DNA of 64,000 nucleotides from contig JACJZF010000002.1 of assembly GCA_020635725.1 (NCBI GenBank), positions 248,001 to 312,000 of the forward strand. The letters are read 5' to 3'. The stretch comes from Flavobacteriales bacterium. Its GTDB lineage: Bacteria; Bacteroidota; Bacteroidia; Flavobacteriales_F; PHOS-HE28. The notes under the pieces were generated by a model that saw only the letters and a list, made by a program, of their open reading frames with translations, ran no database searches and was not told the DNA's origin. A program made the position numbers and the translations under genes. Positions 7,463-16,473 of the stretch are shown here, one piece after another. How positions within the stretch are numbered: the stretch's first letter is position 1; each line of letters opens with the position of its first letter.

Positions 7463-8476
7463 ATGCATATCGGCAGGCAGTACACGCTGAAGGAATTCAT
7501 GATCTGGTCGCGACGAGACAGCTACTGGCTCATCGTGATCGGCGCTTTGCCTACCATGCTGTACGCGCTGGCAGGTTGGACCTGGCTCGCCATTCCTTGG
7601 GTGCCGATCGCCTTGGTAGGAACGGCGGCCGCCTTCATCGTGGGCTTCCGCAACAACGCCACGTATGCGCGTGCCTGGGAGTCGCGGCAGATCTACGGCG
7701 CCATCGTGAACACCAGTCGTGCCTGGGGACTGCTCGTGATCGACTTCATCCGCGCATCCGCATCGCTCAGCGAGCAAGATGCAGCAGCGGCGCGAACGCG
7801 CTTCATCCACCGGCACATCGCCTGGCTGACCGCGCTGCGCTACCAGCTGCGGCAGCCTAGGGCATGGGAGAGCACCCAGCTCGAGCATAACCTGGAGTAC
7901 CGTGGCAAGTACTTCACCGTGGCGGAGCAGGTCGGCGATCTGGGTACTGAGCTCGCGGCGTTGTTGCCGGAAGCGGAGCATGCCCAGGTGATGGCGCTCT
8001 CCAACAGGGCCACGCAGCTCATCGCGGCGCAAGGACGTCAGTTGACCGAGCTCTATGCGCGCGGCGCCATCGAGCACAACCACCGCGTGGCCATGGAGAA
8101 GGTGCTGGTGGACCTCTACGAGCAGCAGGGCAAGTGCGAGCGGATCAAGAACTATCCGTACCCGCGTCAGTACGCCACCATCAACAAGTTCTTCGTGCGG
8201 CTCTTCGTGTGGCTCACGCCGCTCGGTCTGCTCGGCGAGTTCGCCCAGCTGGGGCCATGGCAGGTATGGCTCACCATCCCGGGCAGCTACGTCATCGGCT
8301 GGGTCTTCAGCGGCATGGAGCGCATCGGCGAGGCCACCGAGAACCCCTTCGAGGGCAACGCCAACGACACGCCCATCACCACGCTCAGCCGAACGATCGA
8401 GATCGATCTGCGTGAGATGCTCGGGGAGGAGGACATTCCGGCGCCCATCCCGGTGCAGCACAACATCCAGCTCTGA
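7463..8476 (+). CDS. Bestrophin-family (UPF0187) membrane channel protein
   Basis: 337 residues, consistent with prokaryotic bestrophins of about 290-340. An N-terminal pair of membrane segments (LIVIGALPTMLYALAGWTWL and IPWVPIALVGTAAAFIVGF) is followed by the family signature FRNNATYARAWESRQIYG and a Trp-rich helix. Two further hydrophobic segments near residues 245-285 precede the C-terminal NPFEGNANDTPITTLSRTIE. Bacterial homologues form pentameric ion channels, some cation-selective, in the inner membrane. The start codon is preceded by a good -7-like box only 4 nt away. Confidence 0.88.
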   Translation: MHIGRQYTLKEFMIWSRRDSYWLIVIGALPTMLYALAGWTWLAIPWVPIALVGTAAAFIVGFRNNATYARAWESRQIYGAIVNTSRAWGLLVIDFIRASASLSEQDAAAARTRFIHRHIAWLTALRYQLRQPRAWESTQLEHNLEYRGKYFTVAEQVGDLGTELAALLPEAEHAQVMALSNRATQLIAAQGRQLTELYARGAIEHNHRVAMEKVLVDLYEQQGKCERIKNYPYPRQYATINKFFVRLFVWLTPLGLLGEFAQLGPWQVWLTIPGSYVIGWVFSGMERIGEATENPFEGNANDTPITTLSRTIEIDLREMLGEEDIPAPIPVQHNIQL

Positions 8477-8479
8477 GCG

Positions 8480-9400
8480 CTAGGGGCAATCCGGTGCATA
8501 TTCCGTTCCGTCGGCAGCCAGCGTGGTGCGGTACCAGCGCTCGCCGTTGAGGAAGGTCTTGCCACCATCGAAGCCCAGGCGATAGTCCGTCACACGGCCG
8601 TCGCGCGCGGTGAGCCGAAGTACGCTTGAGCCATCGCCCAATTTCAAGGCCTGCCAGGTGCCCTCGCCTGAATCGTTGCCGCTGCCATACGCCGAGACCT
8701 CGCTGCCGCTGAAGCTGTGCTCACTGCGCGAATCGGTCCTGTAATATCCCTCGGGGCACAGGTCGATGCGACGGTTGATGCTGTACCCGCCTCCGATGCC
8801 GCCCTCGGTGCTCGACGGGCTCGAATAGCTCTCCATGTAGGTGAGGCGCGCGCCGGCAAGACGGCTCTTCCAGGTGGCATCGACGCTGCCGCCCGCTGGC
8901 GTCTTCACGGCCCTGGTTCGGTTGTAGCGCACGGTGGCCAATGTGGCCAGCAAGGCCGCTTCCAGCTCCGGCGTGAACGATTCGGCGGGTGCGAGCGCCA
9001 TCAGGTTCGCCGTGTTGCCACCGTAAGGATTGAGCCGCGCGCAAGCGATCACCTTCACCGCTGTGCCTTGCATGGTGCCGGTCTGCGTCACCACAACCGT
9101 GCTGTCGCTGCTGATGCGCGGCGCCCCCACTAGGCGCAACGAGGTGGTTTCGTCATCGGTCGGGTCGGTGAAGGCGCGCACCAGGTCGGCCATGCTGGCA
9201 TGCGGCTGCGCGGAGAGCAGGATGGCGCCGGGTACGGTGGCATGACCGATCACATAGCCTTCGGCGCCTGCGACTCCGGCCCATCCGTCAGGTATGTCGA
9301 AGTCGAAGCCCATGCTCGTGCCTCGCTGCGGGCCGGTGAGTTCCTGGGCACGCGCGATGGTGGTGATCGCAATGGAAAGGAGCAGCAGCTGGCGGAGCAT
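8480..9400 (-). CDS. Secreted protein of unknown function
   Basis: 306 residues from the ATG at 9400, which gives a clean signal peptide (MLRQLLLLSIAITTIARAQ). A longer start at 9427 would overlap the sulfatase gene. The mature N-terminal half (FDFDIPDGWAGVAGAEGYVI ... ATVPGAILL) looks like a PsbP/Mog1-type sandwich. The C-terminal half is rich in Gly/Ser/Tyr and charged residues and ends in a Cys (PDCP). I do not recognise a named family. Convergent with the bestrophin gene (stops 3 bp apart). Confidence 0.65.
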   Translation of the reverse strand: MLRQLLLLSIAITTIARAQELTGPQRGTSMGFDFDIPDGWAGVAGAEGYVIGHATVPGAILLSAQPHASMADLVRAFTDPTDDETTSLRLVGAPRISSDSTVVVTQTGTMQGTAVKVIACARLNPYGGNTANLMALAPAESFTPELEAALLATLATVRYNRTRAVKTPAGGSVDATWKSRLAGARLTYMESYSSPSSTEGGIGGGYSINRRIDLCPEGYYRTDSRSEHSFSGSEVSAYGSGNDSGEGTWQALKLGDGSSVLRLTARDGRVTDYRLGFDGGKTFLNGERWYRTTLAADGTEYAPDCP

Positions 9401-9423
9401 GCCGCAAGTTCGTGATCCGCCGA

Positions 9424-11310
9424 TCAATGCTCCACCAGGGCGTTGTTGAGCAGCGCTTCCGCGTGCCGCTGGATCAGGGCCTTCAGCTGCCGCTCAAGGG
9501 AGTCGGCCACGGAGGGTTCGGCCGCGCTGAGGTCGTGCGCGAACAGCGTATCGGTCCGGTAGGCGAAGAGGCCCTTGCTCCGATTGCCGTCGAAGAGCAG
9601 CATGCGATCATCCTCTGCCAGCTGGAACAAGCCGCCTACGTGCATGGCGGCACGGTTCCAACGGTCGCGCTGGAACACGCTCTGCCCGAAGGTGCTGATG
9701 CGGCCTTCGTAGCCCATGAGGTCGAGTATGCTGGGCATGATGTCGAGCTGTTGCGCCACGCGATCATCGGTGCCGGTGAAGGAGCCATCCGGCGCGAAGA
9801 AGAGGATGGGCACGGCGAAGCGGCCCGCGGGATTCATGTACCAGGCCGGATGCTCGTTGTACTTGAAGGTGTGATCGGCGGTGATGACGAAGAGCGTGTT
9901 GCGGTACCACGGCTCCTGAGACGCGCGCTCGAAGAAGCGGCGGATGGCCATATCGGCGTAGCCCAGGCTCTCGTGGATCTCCTGCGTGCCCTTCGGGAAA
10001 TGCCCACTGTAGCGTTCCGGAATGGGGAAGGGGTCGTGCGTGGATAGCGTGAAGATGCCGGCGCAGAAGGGTTGTGGAAGGCTACTGATGCGTTCCGCGG
10101 TGAATTGCAGGAACTCCTCATCATAGATTCCCCAGTGCTCATCGTAGAAGCGGTCATCACCGAACTCGTCCTTGCCGAAGTAGCTGTCGAATCCACAGGC
10201 GCGCGAGAACGAGTCGAACTTGAATTCGCCATTGAGGCCGCCGTGGAAGTAGGCCGTGGCGTAGCCCATTTCCTTCAGGCGGGAGCCGAGGCCATCCACG
10301 CGGTTGCCGGAATAGGCCGTGTTCATGAAGGCTTCATCGGTGAAGGAGGGGATGCCCGCAAGGATGGCGCAGGTGCCCTTGCTGCTACCCTCGGCGTTGG
10401 CGAAGGCGTTGGTGAGCGCGAGCGAGCGGCGGCACAGCGAATCGAGGAAGGGCATGTAGGCCGCTTCGCCGCTGATCGCTGAGACGTACTCGCGGCCGAG
10501 GCTCTCGACGATGAGCAGGACCACGTTGCGCCGTGTATCCGAGCTGTCGCGCTCGAGCGTGTAAGAGAGCGGCGCGAGGCGACGCATCTCGTCATCGGTC
10601 ATGTACCTCCGCGCCACCACCGCGGGGGCGTTAATCGAGTACCCGAAGGTGAAGGCCGAATTGGTCACCAACGGAGCGAGCGAGGCATCGACATGGTCGG
10701 CGGCATGCGCGGGCGAGAGTCCTTGGTATTGCCACCCACCGCGCCCGATCACGAAGAAGATGGCCAGGCCGATAACAGCCAGCCCGAGCTCTTTCGGCCA
10801 GGGATCCGGTACGGCTGGCGAGACTCTTCCGCTCCGGCGTGCGCCGACGATCAGCACGAATACGGCTATGGTGTAGGCCAGCCCCGCCCACCAGTAGCGG
10901 ATTAACGAGAGCGGCAGCTCACGCAGGCCCGCGTCGAGCTGGCCGAGCACGTCGCGTGTGATGCGCTTGCCCGTGAAGCCATAGAAGGGCAGGTCGATGC
11001 AGCAGGCGAGGAGCACGAGCGCGTTCACCACCACGTAGAGCGCGAGCATCGCACCGCTGAACCATCGTGTTCCGTGCCAGGGATGCGGGAGCAGGCAAAG
11101 CAGGATGTACACGCAGTTGGCGACCACTAGGGTCATGGCATCGAAGCGCAAGCCCTGTAAACTGATGGTCCACACATCGCTTGGTCCGATGGCCGGGAAG
11201 AGGGAAGCGTTCAGCCCGTAGAAGAGCCAGCGCAGCGCCATGAGCAGGGCGAGCATCAGCCCGAGCCGTTGCAGCAGAGCGCGCAGCCTGGCGGAGAAGG
11301 GTGGCTTCAC
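9424..11310 (-). CDS. LtaS-like membrane sulfatase / phosphoglycerol transferase
   Basis: 628 residues with GTG start. About five N-terminal membrane segments fill residues 10-190, followed by an extracytoplasmic alkaline-phosphatase-superfamily domain. NVVLLIVESLGREY (metal-ligand Glu) is followed by the nucleophile region NAEGSSKGTCAILAG (Thr expected). The STHDPFPIP and ITADHTFKYN motifs carry the remaining His/Asp metal ligands. This is the architecture of LtaS-like enzymes. In Gram-negatives such proteins modify envelope glycans or lipids with phosphoglycerol or phosphoethanolamine; the acceptor is unknown here. The start is preceded by TAGCATTG and 4 nt. Confidence 0.85.
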   Translation of the reverse strand: MKPPFSARLRALLQRLGLMLALLMALRWLFYGLNASLFPAIGPSDVWTISLQGLRFDAMTLVVANCVYILLCLLPHPWHGTRWFSGAMLALYVVVNALVLLACCIDLPFYGFTGKRITRDVLGQLDAGLRELPLSLIRYWWAGLAYTIAVFVLIVGARRSGRVSPAVPDPWPKELGLAVIGLAIFFVIGRGGWQYQGLSPAHAADHVDASLAPLVTNSAFTFGYSINAPAVVARRYMTDDEMRRLAPLSYTLERDSSDTRRNVVLLIVESLGREYVSAISGEAAYMPFLDSLCRRSLALTNAFANAEGSSKGTCAILAGIPSFTDEAFMNTAYSGNRVDGLGSRLKEMGYATAYFHGGLNGEFKFDSFSRACGFDSYFGKDEFGDDRFYDEHWGIYDEEFLQFTAERISSLPQPFCAGIFTLSTHDPFPIPERYSGHFPKGTQEIHESLGYADMAIRRFFERASQEPWYRNTLFVITADHTFKYNEHPAWYMNPAGRFAVPILFFAPDGSFTGTDDRVAQQLDIMPSILDLMGYEGRISTFGQSVFQRDRWNRAAMHVGGLFQLAEDDRMLLFDGNRSKGLFAYRTDTLFAHDLSAAEPSVADSLERQLKALIQRHAEALLNNALVEH

Positions 11311-11314
11311 ACCG

Positions 11315-11322
11315 CAATGCTA
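11315..11322 (-). promoter_or_regulatory. -7-like box TAGCATTG, 4 nt before the sulfatase GTG
   Basis: On the minus strand TAGCATTG matches TAnnTTTG at all but one fixed position and ends 4 nt before the GTG start. Confidence 0.4.
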
Positions 11323-11493
11323 ACGACGGGATGAGCTCGATCTCCTATTCTGTTTCCCGCGTGAGATGCCGGCGCGTAGGCGAGATGCGATTTCTCGGCG
11401 GCAAGAAGGTCGGTTCCGTGCCTCGTGGATGCAACTTTGAGGCGATGAACCACCGAGACCGGTTCGACTCGAGGAACCTTTAAATTGAAGCAT

Positions 11494-11934
11494 ATGGCCC
11501 TGAACAGGAAAGCGACCGCCACGTGGAGCGGCACAGGTAAGGAAGGATCCGGCGCGGTGAGCACCACCAGCGGTGTGCTGAAGGATACGCCGCACTCGTT
11601 CAACACGCGTTTCGTGAGCGAGGATGGCCGCGCTGGCACCAATCCGGAAGAGCTCATCGCCGCCGCGCACGCGAGCTGCTTCACCATGAAGCTGAGCTTC
11701 GTGCTCAACGCCGCCGGCTTCACCGCCGACAAGCTCGCGTGCACCGCTACGGTCACTATGGACAAGGTGGGTGATGGCATGGGCGTGGTGGGCATCCACC
11801 TCGATGTGAACGGTGCGGTGCCGGGCATCGACGCGGAGAAGTTCAAGGCCTGCGCGGAGGATGCCAATGCCAATTGCCCGATCAGCCAGTTGCTGCGCAG
11901 CGTGCCCATCACGCTGAGCGCGGCGTTGGCTTGA
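11494..11934 (+). CDS. OsmC family peroxiredoxin
   Basis: 146 residues from the ATG at 11494 (MALNRKATATWSG); a TTG 9 bp upstream is in frame but less likely. The two OsmC/Ohr catalytic cysteines are visible: in AAHASCFTMKLSF and in NANCPISQLL. GTNPEELIAAAHASCF is the family signature. It reduces organic hydroperoxides in the cytosol through a Cys-Cys cycle. Transcribed alone, between a divergent sulfatase gene and the convergent MSEP-CTERM gene. Confidence 0.93.
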   Translation: MALNRKATATWSGTGKEGSGAVSTTSGVLKDTPHSFNTRFVSEDGRAGTNPEELIAAAHASCFTMKLSFVLNAAGFTADKLACTATVTMDKVGDGMGVVGIHLDVNGAVPGIDAEKFKACAEDANANCPISQLLRSVPITLSAALA

Positions 11935-11940
11935 TCTCGC

Positions 11941-14754
11941 TCAGCGTCTCATCGGACGCCCGATCAAGACCAGCAGAAGCATGGGGGTCAGCCACCACCA
12001 GCTCGGCTCGCGCATGCTGGTGAGTTCCTGGTCCATGGTGTCCAGGCTCGCGTCGGAGGCGAGTGTCTCCTCTTGCTTGCGCCGGAGCGCGTTGCGTTGT
12101 GCTTCGTTCTCCACGCACATCCATGCGGTCACGGGCATGAGCACCTGCTGCGTGAAGCTGCCGCGCACGATGTTGAGCCAAGGGATGCGCCCCCCATCAT
12201 AGCGCAGTGCGTACGCCCGGTAGCGTCCTTCCAAGGCCATGGCCTGCTCCCAAACGGGTTGAGCCGCGTCTTCGCCGTCGGTCAGATGCGGCATGTCCAC
12301 GATGATCTCGCCTTCACCATCGTCGCGGAGGTAGAAGCGCGTTTGTTGGGTATCGGGCCAGGCACGCACAGGTCGTGGTTCCAAGGCGGAGTAAGAGAGG
12401 TCTGCTCCAGGCGCATCGAAGCGGCGCTGGCTCAACGAGCCGTCCGGATGCAGCACCAGGAAGCGGTCCCCTTCGGGCAACGACGCGGCGATCGAGGGAA
12501 GGTCTTCGAGCAGGATGCCTGCGCCGTGATCGGCTTGCGCGGCTTCGCTTGGCACGATGACCACCAGCGGAAAGCTGGGCGCGGGATTCAGCACGGCCTC
12601 GGAAAGCACCTTGCGGATCACGCGATCGCTGAAGAAGCCACCGTGGCCCACATGGTGCGCGTAGGCGTCGAGTGCCTCGGGGCCGTAGGCCAGGCTCCGG
12701 CCGTAGGCGTCCGCGATGTGCAAGGTGATGCGTGCGGGGTCGATCTGTTCACGCGCCACAAAAGCGGATAGACGGGCGATCACGGCTCCGCGCCGGGCAC
12801 GCTGCGCCTCCGACCCATCCACCACGAAGTGATGGTGTGGTGCGCGTTCGATCCTCGGGAGGTCGGCCTTCAGGCTGCGCGGGATGTACGCGGTCCCTGC
12901 TGCGCCCTGCAAAGGCTGCGGCGGCAAGGCGTGCGCGTCATCGCCCAAACGGAGCGTGTCGCTTCCGAGCACCAGGTCGAACGCTTCCTTATGCAGCACA
13001 TCGAATCCGGTGCTGCGCAGCTCGTGTGGCTCCACTGGGAACACGCGCAACTCAATGGCGTGAGAAGGAGTGCGGCGCATGAGCGAGGGATCCTGCCGAT
13101 AGCTCACGATGTTGGCGTAGACCCAGCTCGCCGCCTTTTCCTCAGCGAGGATTCCCGGAACCGTATCACCTGCGATCACCAGATAGTGCCCATTCACCCA
13201 CGCGCCATCTGGTAGTGCGAAACGTCGCACGAATTCCTCGCGCTCACCACCCGTGTTGGAGACACGCAGATGCACACGGCTGCGCCAGGCCTGGGCTTCG
13301 TGGTCGTACACGCTCGCAGCGCCGCACCAGCTGATCGCGGTGTTCGCCGAGGGCGGCATGACCCGTTGCATCCCACGCATGTCGAATCCTTCATCAGGAA
13401 CAGGTGCATCGAGCAGGATGCGCTCGAGCAAGTCGGCTTTCTGTTCGCTGAGCGTGAGGTTGTCCAATACGATGCGGTTGTAAAGCGGCGTGAGAAATGG
13501 CGTGTTGCGGTTATTCCAATCCCGCCGCGAGCGATTCGCATCCACCTGCGCGAGCACTTCGGCGACAACCTCCTCATCCAAGGGCTGCGTGAACAGGCTC
13601 AGGTCGCTGGCGAACACATGGTGCAAGGCATCGCGCAGCACCATGCGGTGATGCAGGTAGCGCATGCCGATGGCGGCGGGGATCACGGCCATGCTGGCGA
13701 TGGCAGACACCGCAATGGCCGGCCATGAGCGATGCGTGGCGAGGAAGCGGGCATCGGCGATGAGCACTGTGGCCTGCAACGCGAAGAGCAGGATCGGTGC
13801 GAGCAGGAGGAATCCCAATCCGAAGGCGACGATGGCCACGATGCTCAATGGCAGGAAAGGGAGGAAGAGGACCAGGAAGTAGAGCGTATAGGTGAAGCCT
13901 GCGGACCTCAGAACGAATTGCAGCAGACGGATGCCCGGCCTTTCGCTGGAGGGCCAGATGAGCACGGCCGCGTTGAGCACCGCGATGATGTAGAATGCCG
14001 GGTGGGCCAGGTTGCCGAACACATGGCCGATGTATCGCCCAGGACCAGGGATATCGCCATTGTTCACCATGAGGCCGAGCAGCGGGAGCACGAGCGCCAC
14101 CATCACCGTGGCCACCATACGAAGGGTTTCGGAGGATCGTGAGCGCCGCGTCAGCGCCATGATGCCGCGTACCACCAGGAAGAGGAAGACGATGGTGAGG
14201 CAGACCAGCACCACCGCCCAGGCGTGCTCCTCGAAATCACTGCTCCTCCGTAAGGGTACCACCACCTGCACGAAGAGGTACACGAGCAACGGTATCGCGG
14301 CAGCGGCGAGCAGGTCCCGCAAGGGTCGTCCGCGGTGACCCACGGGAAGCGAGGCCGCCACCAGCACGAAGAGCGCATGCGCCAGCGGCAGGCTTATCAG
14401 GCGGAATGCGTAGAGCTCGGCGTTCTCCGGCATCATCCAGCGAGGAACGTCGATGGGGAACAGGACCGACATGCGCGATCCGATGTGGAAGAGCAGCGGC
14501 ACGTATGCGATGAACACGAGCACGGCATAGAGCGGATGCGTCGGTGCGCGTCTGAACCACTGCACGGCCGCGTAGCCCGCAGCTCCCAGCGTGCCCGCGC
14601 CCGCGATCAGCGCGAGACGTTCCCAGGCCGCGATGGATTCCGGCGCGAGCAGCGGATGCACCACTTGCAGCACGCTGCCGTAGAGCACGGCGAGCACCAC
14701 CATGGGCAGGGCGTGGGCGATGAGGATACCTGCCGGATGCAGTGGTGTGCGCAT
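11941..14754 (-). CDS. MSEP-CTERM sorting domain protein, exosortase K substrate
   Basis: 937 residues. The N-terminal third carries about ten membrane segments. It is followed by a VIT-like beta domain (FALPDGAWVNGHYLVIAGDT, SHAIELRVFPVEP) and a region similar to a von Willebrand-like fold (FPLVVIVPSE). The extreme C-terminus has the tripartite sorting pattern of MSEP-CTERM proteins: MREPSWWW at residue 914, a hydrophobic helix, then GRPMRR. Here Arg replaces the usual Ser (MSEP). The exosortase K gene lies directly upstream with a 2-bp gap, so enzyme and substrate are made together. The known pairing in Bacteroidota and Leptospira is one exosortase K with one MSEP-CTERM protein; the biological role is unknown. 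Confidence 0.87.
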   Translation of the reverse strand: MRTPLHPAGILIAHALPMVVLAVLYGSVLQVVHPLLAPESIAAWERLALIAGAGTLGAAGYAAVQWFRRAPTHPLYAVLVFIAYVPLLFHIGSRMSVLFPIDVPRWMMPENAELYAFRLISLPLAHALFVLVAASLPVGHRGRPLRDLLAAAAIPLLVYLFVQVVVPLRRSSDFEEHAWAVVLVCLTIVFLFLVVRGIMALTRRSRSSETLRMVATVMVALVLPLLGLMVNNGDIPGPGRYIGHVFGNLAHPAFYIIAVLNAAVLIWPSSERPGIRLLQFVLRSAGFTYTLYFLVLFLPFLPLSIVAIVAFGLGFLLLAPILLFALQATVLIADARFLATHRSWPAIAVSAIASMAVIPAAIGMRYLHHRMVLRDALHHVFASDLSLFTQPLDEEVVAEVLAQVDANRSRRDWNNRNTPFLTPLYNRIVLDNLTLSEQKADLLERILLDAPVPDEGFDMRGMQRVMPPSANTAISWCGAASVYDHEAQAWRSRVHLRVSNTGGEREEFVRRFALPDGAWVNGHYLVIAGDTVPGILAEEKAASWVYANIVSYRQDPSLMRRTPSHAIELRVFPVEPHELRSTGFDVLHKEAFDLVLGSDTLRLGDDAHALPPQPLQGAAGTAYIPRSLKADLPRIERAPHHHFVVDGSEAQRARRGAVIARLSAFVAREQIDPARITLHIADAYGRSLAYGPEALDAYAHHVGHGGFFSDRVIRKVLSEAVLNPAPSFPLVVIVPSEAAQADHGAGILLEDLPSIAASLPEGDRFLVLHPDGSLSQRRFDAPGADLSYSALEPRPVRAWPDTQQTRFYLRDDGEGEIIVDMPHLTDGEDAAQPVWEQAMALEGRYRAYALRYDGGRIPWLNIVRGSFTQQVLMPVTAWMCVENEAQRNALRRKQEETLASDASLDTMDQELTSMREPSWWWLTPMLLLVLIGRPMRR

Positions 14755-14756
14755 GC

Positions 14757-15269
14757 TCAGGCGGTGTGGCGGGGTAGGGCGCGCTGCAGCAGCGCCACGG
14801 CGAGCAGCAGGAAACCGAGGAAGACGAAAGCGCCGAAGGCCTCATGCGCGCGCGGCGCGGCAAGAAGTCCAGATGGTTTGGCGGCCACGCAGCACAGGAT
14901 GCGCGAGGCGTTCGCGAGCAGCGCCAGCACATAGGCCATGGGCAAGGCCAGCAGAATCAGCAAGGGCCGGGCGCAGCCACCCGTGGCATGGCGGATGAAC
15001 AGCAGCGTGAAGGAGGCGGTGGCGATGATGAGGAAGTTGATGCCTGAGCACGAGCGATCGATTCGGATGCCGAGGTCATGAAAGGCGTAACCCGAGCCGG
15101 CTGAATAGGTCGAAGGGCTTCCGCTGGTCCATTCCAACAGGGCGCTCACCGGTCGGAGCATGAAACCGAGGTCCTCCACGGTAGCGCTGCGGTACCACCA
15201 TTTCACCGCGATGGCCGCGGCCAGCACGACGGCTCCTGCAAAGACGGTGAGGCGACGGTCGTGCGACAT
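14757..15269 (-). CDS. xrtK: Exosortase K
   Basis: 170 residues from the ATG at 15269 (MSHDRRL), a typical length for this minimal exosortase. It is an integral membrane cysteine protease/transpeptidase. The catalytic Cys is in RSCSGINFL, the Arg in NASRI on a later membrane segment, and a His in RAHEAFGAFVFL; these are the three exosortase active-site residues. It lacks the EpsI-type extra domain of longer exosortases. Its only visible partner is the MSEP-CTERM protein encoded immediately downstream. A longer N-terminal extension is open but has no hydrophobic or conserved character. Confidence 0.87.
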   Translation of the reverse strand: MSHDRRLTVFAGAVVLAAAIAVKWWYRSATVEDLGFMLRPVSALLEWTSGSPSTYSAGSGYAFHDLGIRIDRSCSGINFLIIATASFTLLFIRHATGGCARPLLILLALPMAYVLALLANASRILCCVAAKPSGLLAAPRAHEAFGAFVFLGFLLLAVALLQRALPRHTA

Positions 15270-15384
15270 GTGCTGCAAAGGAACCGATGCGAGCAACGCG
15301 CGGTGTTTCAGCTTGGTATCTCCCTTCCGCGGGTGTTTGTGAAGAAGATCGAAAAGCGCCTGATGCCCCGCACCCTGGCCGAGA

Positions 15385-15392
15385 TACCTTCG
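15385..15392 (+). promoter_or_regulatory. -7-like box TACCTTCG, 4 nt before the desaturase start
   Basis: TACCTTCG matches TAnnTTTG except for one T to C change and ends 4 nt before the ATG at 15397. No clear -33 TTG at the expected distance. Confidence 0.45.
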
Positions 15393-15396
15393 CGCC

Positions 15397-16473
15397 ATGA
15401 GTCAGCAGCCCTCTTTCGCACGGACCGCTCCGGTCTTCTTCCAGCGCTTGCGTGAGGTCACCGAATCCTATTTCAAGGAGAACAACATCAGCAAGACAGG
15501 CGACTACCGCCTCTATCTGAAGACAGGCATCCTGTTAGTGGCCCTGGCCGCGCTCTACGCGGTGCTCGTGTTCTTCACGCCGGCCGCCTGGTGGGTCTCC
15601 TTGCTGCTCTGCGCCGTGATGGGCGTGGTGGTCGCGAGCGTCGGGTTCAACGTGATGCACGATGGCGCGCATGGCAGCTACAGCCGTCGCAAATGGGTGA
15701 ACGAGGCCATGGCGCATAGCCTGAACCTGCTCGGCGGAAACGCCTACCTCTGGAAGCTCAAGCACAACGAGAACCACCACACCTTCACCAATGTGGAGGG
15801 CATGGACGACGACATCGACATCAAGCCGTGGATCCGCGTGCACGAGGGGCAGAAGCGCTACTGGTTCCACCGCTTCCAGCACATCTACAGCCTGTTCCTG
15901 TACGGCACCACCTATCTGTTCTGGATCTTCTTCAACGATTTGCGCAAGTACTTCACCAGCAAAGTGGCCGATGGCACCCCGATGCGGCCCATGGGCATCA
16001 AGGACCACCTGGTATTCTGGGGCTCGAAGCTCTTCTACATCGGCCTCTTCATCGTGCTGCCCATGCTCAAGCTGGGTGTGCTGCCGGTGCTGGCGGGGTA
16101 CGGCGTCATGGTCTTCGTGGCCGGTGTCGTCATCAGCGTGGTCTTTCAACTGGCGCACGTGGTGGAGCACGCTGAGTTCGTGCATCCTCCCAGCGATGGT
16201 CATCTCATCGAGTCGGAATGGGCCGTGCATCAGGTGGAGACCACCGCCAACTTCGCCACGCGCAACCGGATCTGGAACTGGCTATTCGGCGGTCTGAATT
16301 TCCAGATCGAGCATCACCTCTTCCCACGTATCAGCCACGTGCACTATCCGGCATTGAGCGTAAGGCTGCGCCAGGTGTGCGCTGAGTTCGGGGTGGAGTA
16401 CCGGGAATTCCCGACGCTGCGCAGCGCGCTGCGCTCGCACCTCGCGCATTTGCGGCGCGTGGGCATGGCCTGA
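15397..16473 (+). CDS. Membrane fatty acid desaturase (acyl-CoA/lipid type)
   Basis: 358 residues with all three histidine clusters of membrane di-iron desaturases: HDGAHGS near residue 87, HNENHHTF near 125, and QIEHHLFPRI near 305. Four membrane segments lie between them. The third box beginning with Gln (QIEHH) is typical of front-end and linoleoyl-CoA-type desaturases. No N-terminal cytochrome b5 domain is present, so electrons come from a separate ferredoxin or similar donor. It probably inserts a double bond into membrane acyl chains. Convergent with the T9SS gene, with stops abutting. Confidence 0.9.
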   Translation: MSQQPSFARTAPVFFQRLREVTESYFKENNISKTGDYRLYLKTGILLVALAALYAVLVFFTPAAWWVSLLLCAVMGVVVASVGFNVMHDGAHGSYSRRKWVNEAMAHSLNLLGGNAYLWKLKHNENHHTFTNVEGMDDDIDIKPWIRVHEGQKRYWFHRFQHIYSLFLYGTTYLFWIFFNDLRKYFTSKVADGTPMRPMGIKDHLVFWGSKLFYIGLFIVLPMLKLGVLPVLAGYGVMVFVAGVVISVVFQLAHVVEHAEFVHPPSDGHLIESEWAVHQVETTANFATRNRIWNWLFGGLNFQIEHHLFPRISHVHYPALSVRLRQVCAEFGVEYREFPTLRSALRSHLAHLRRVGMA

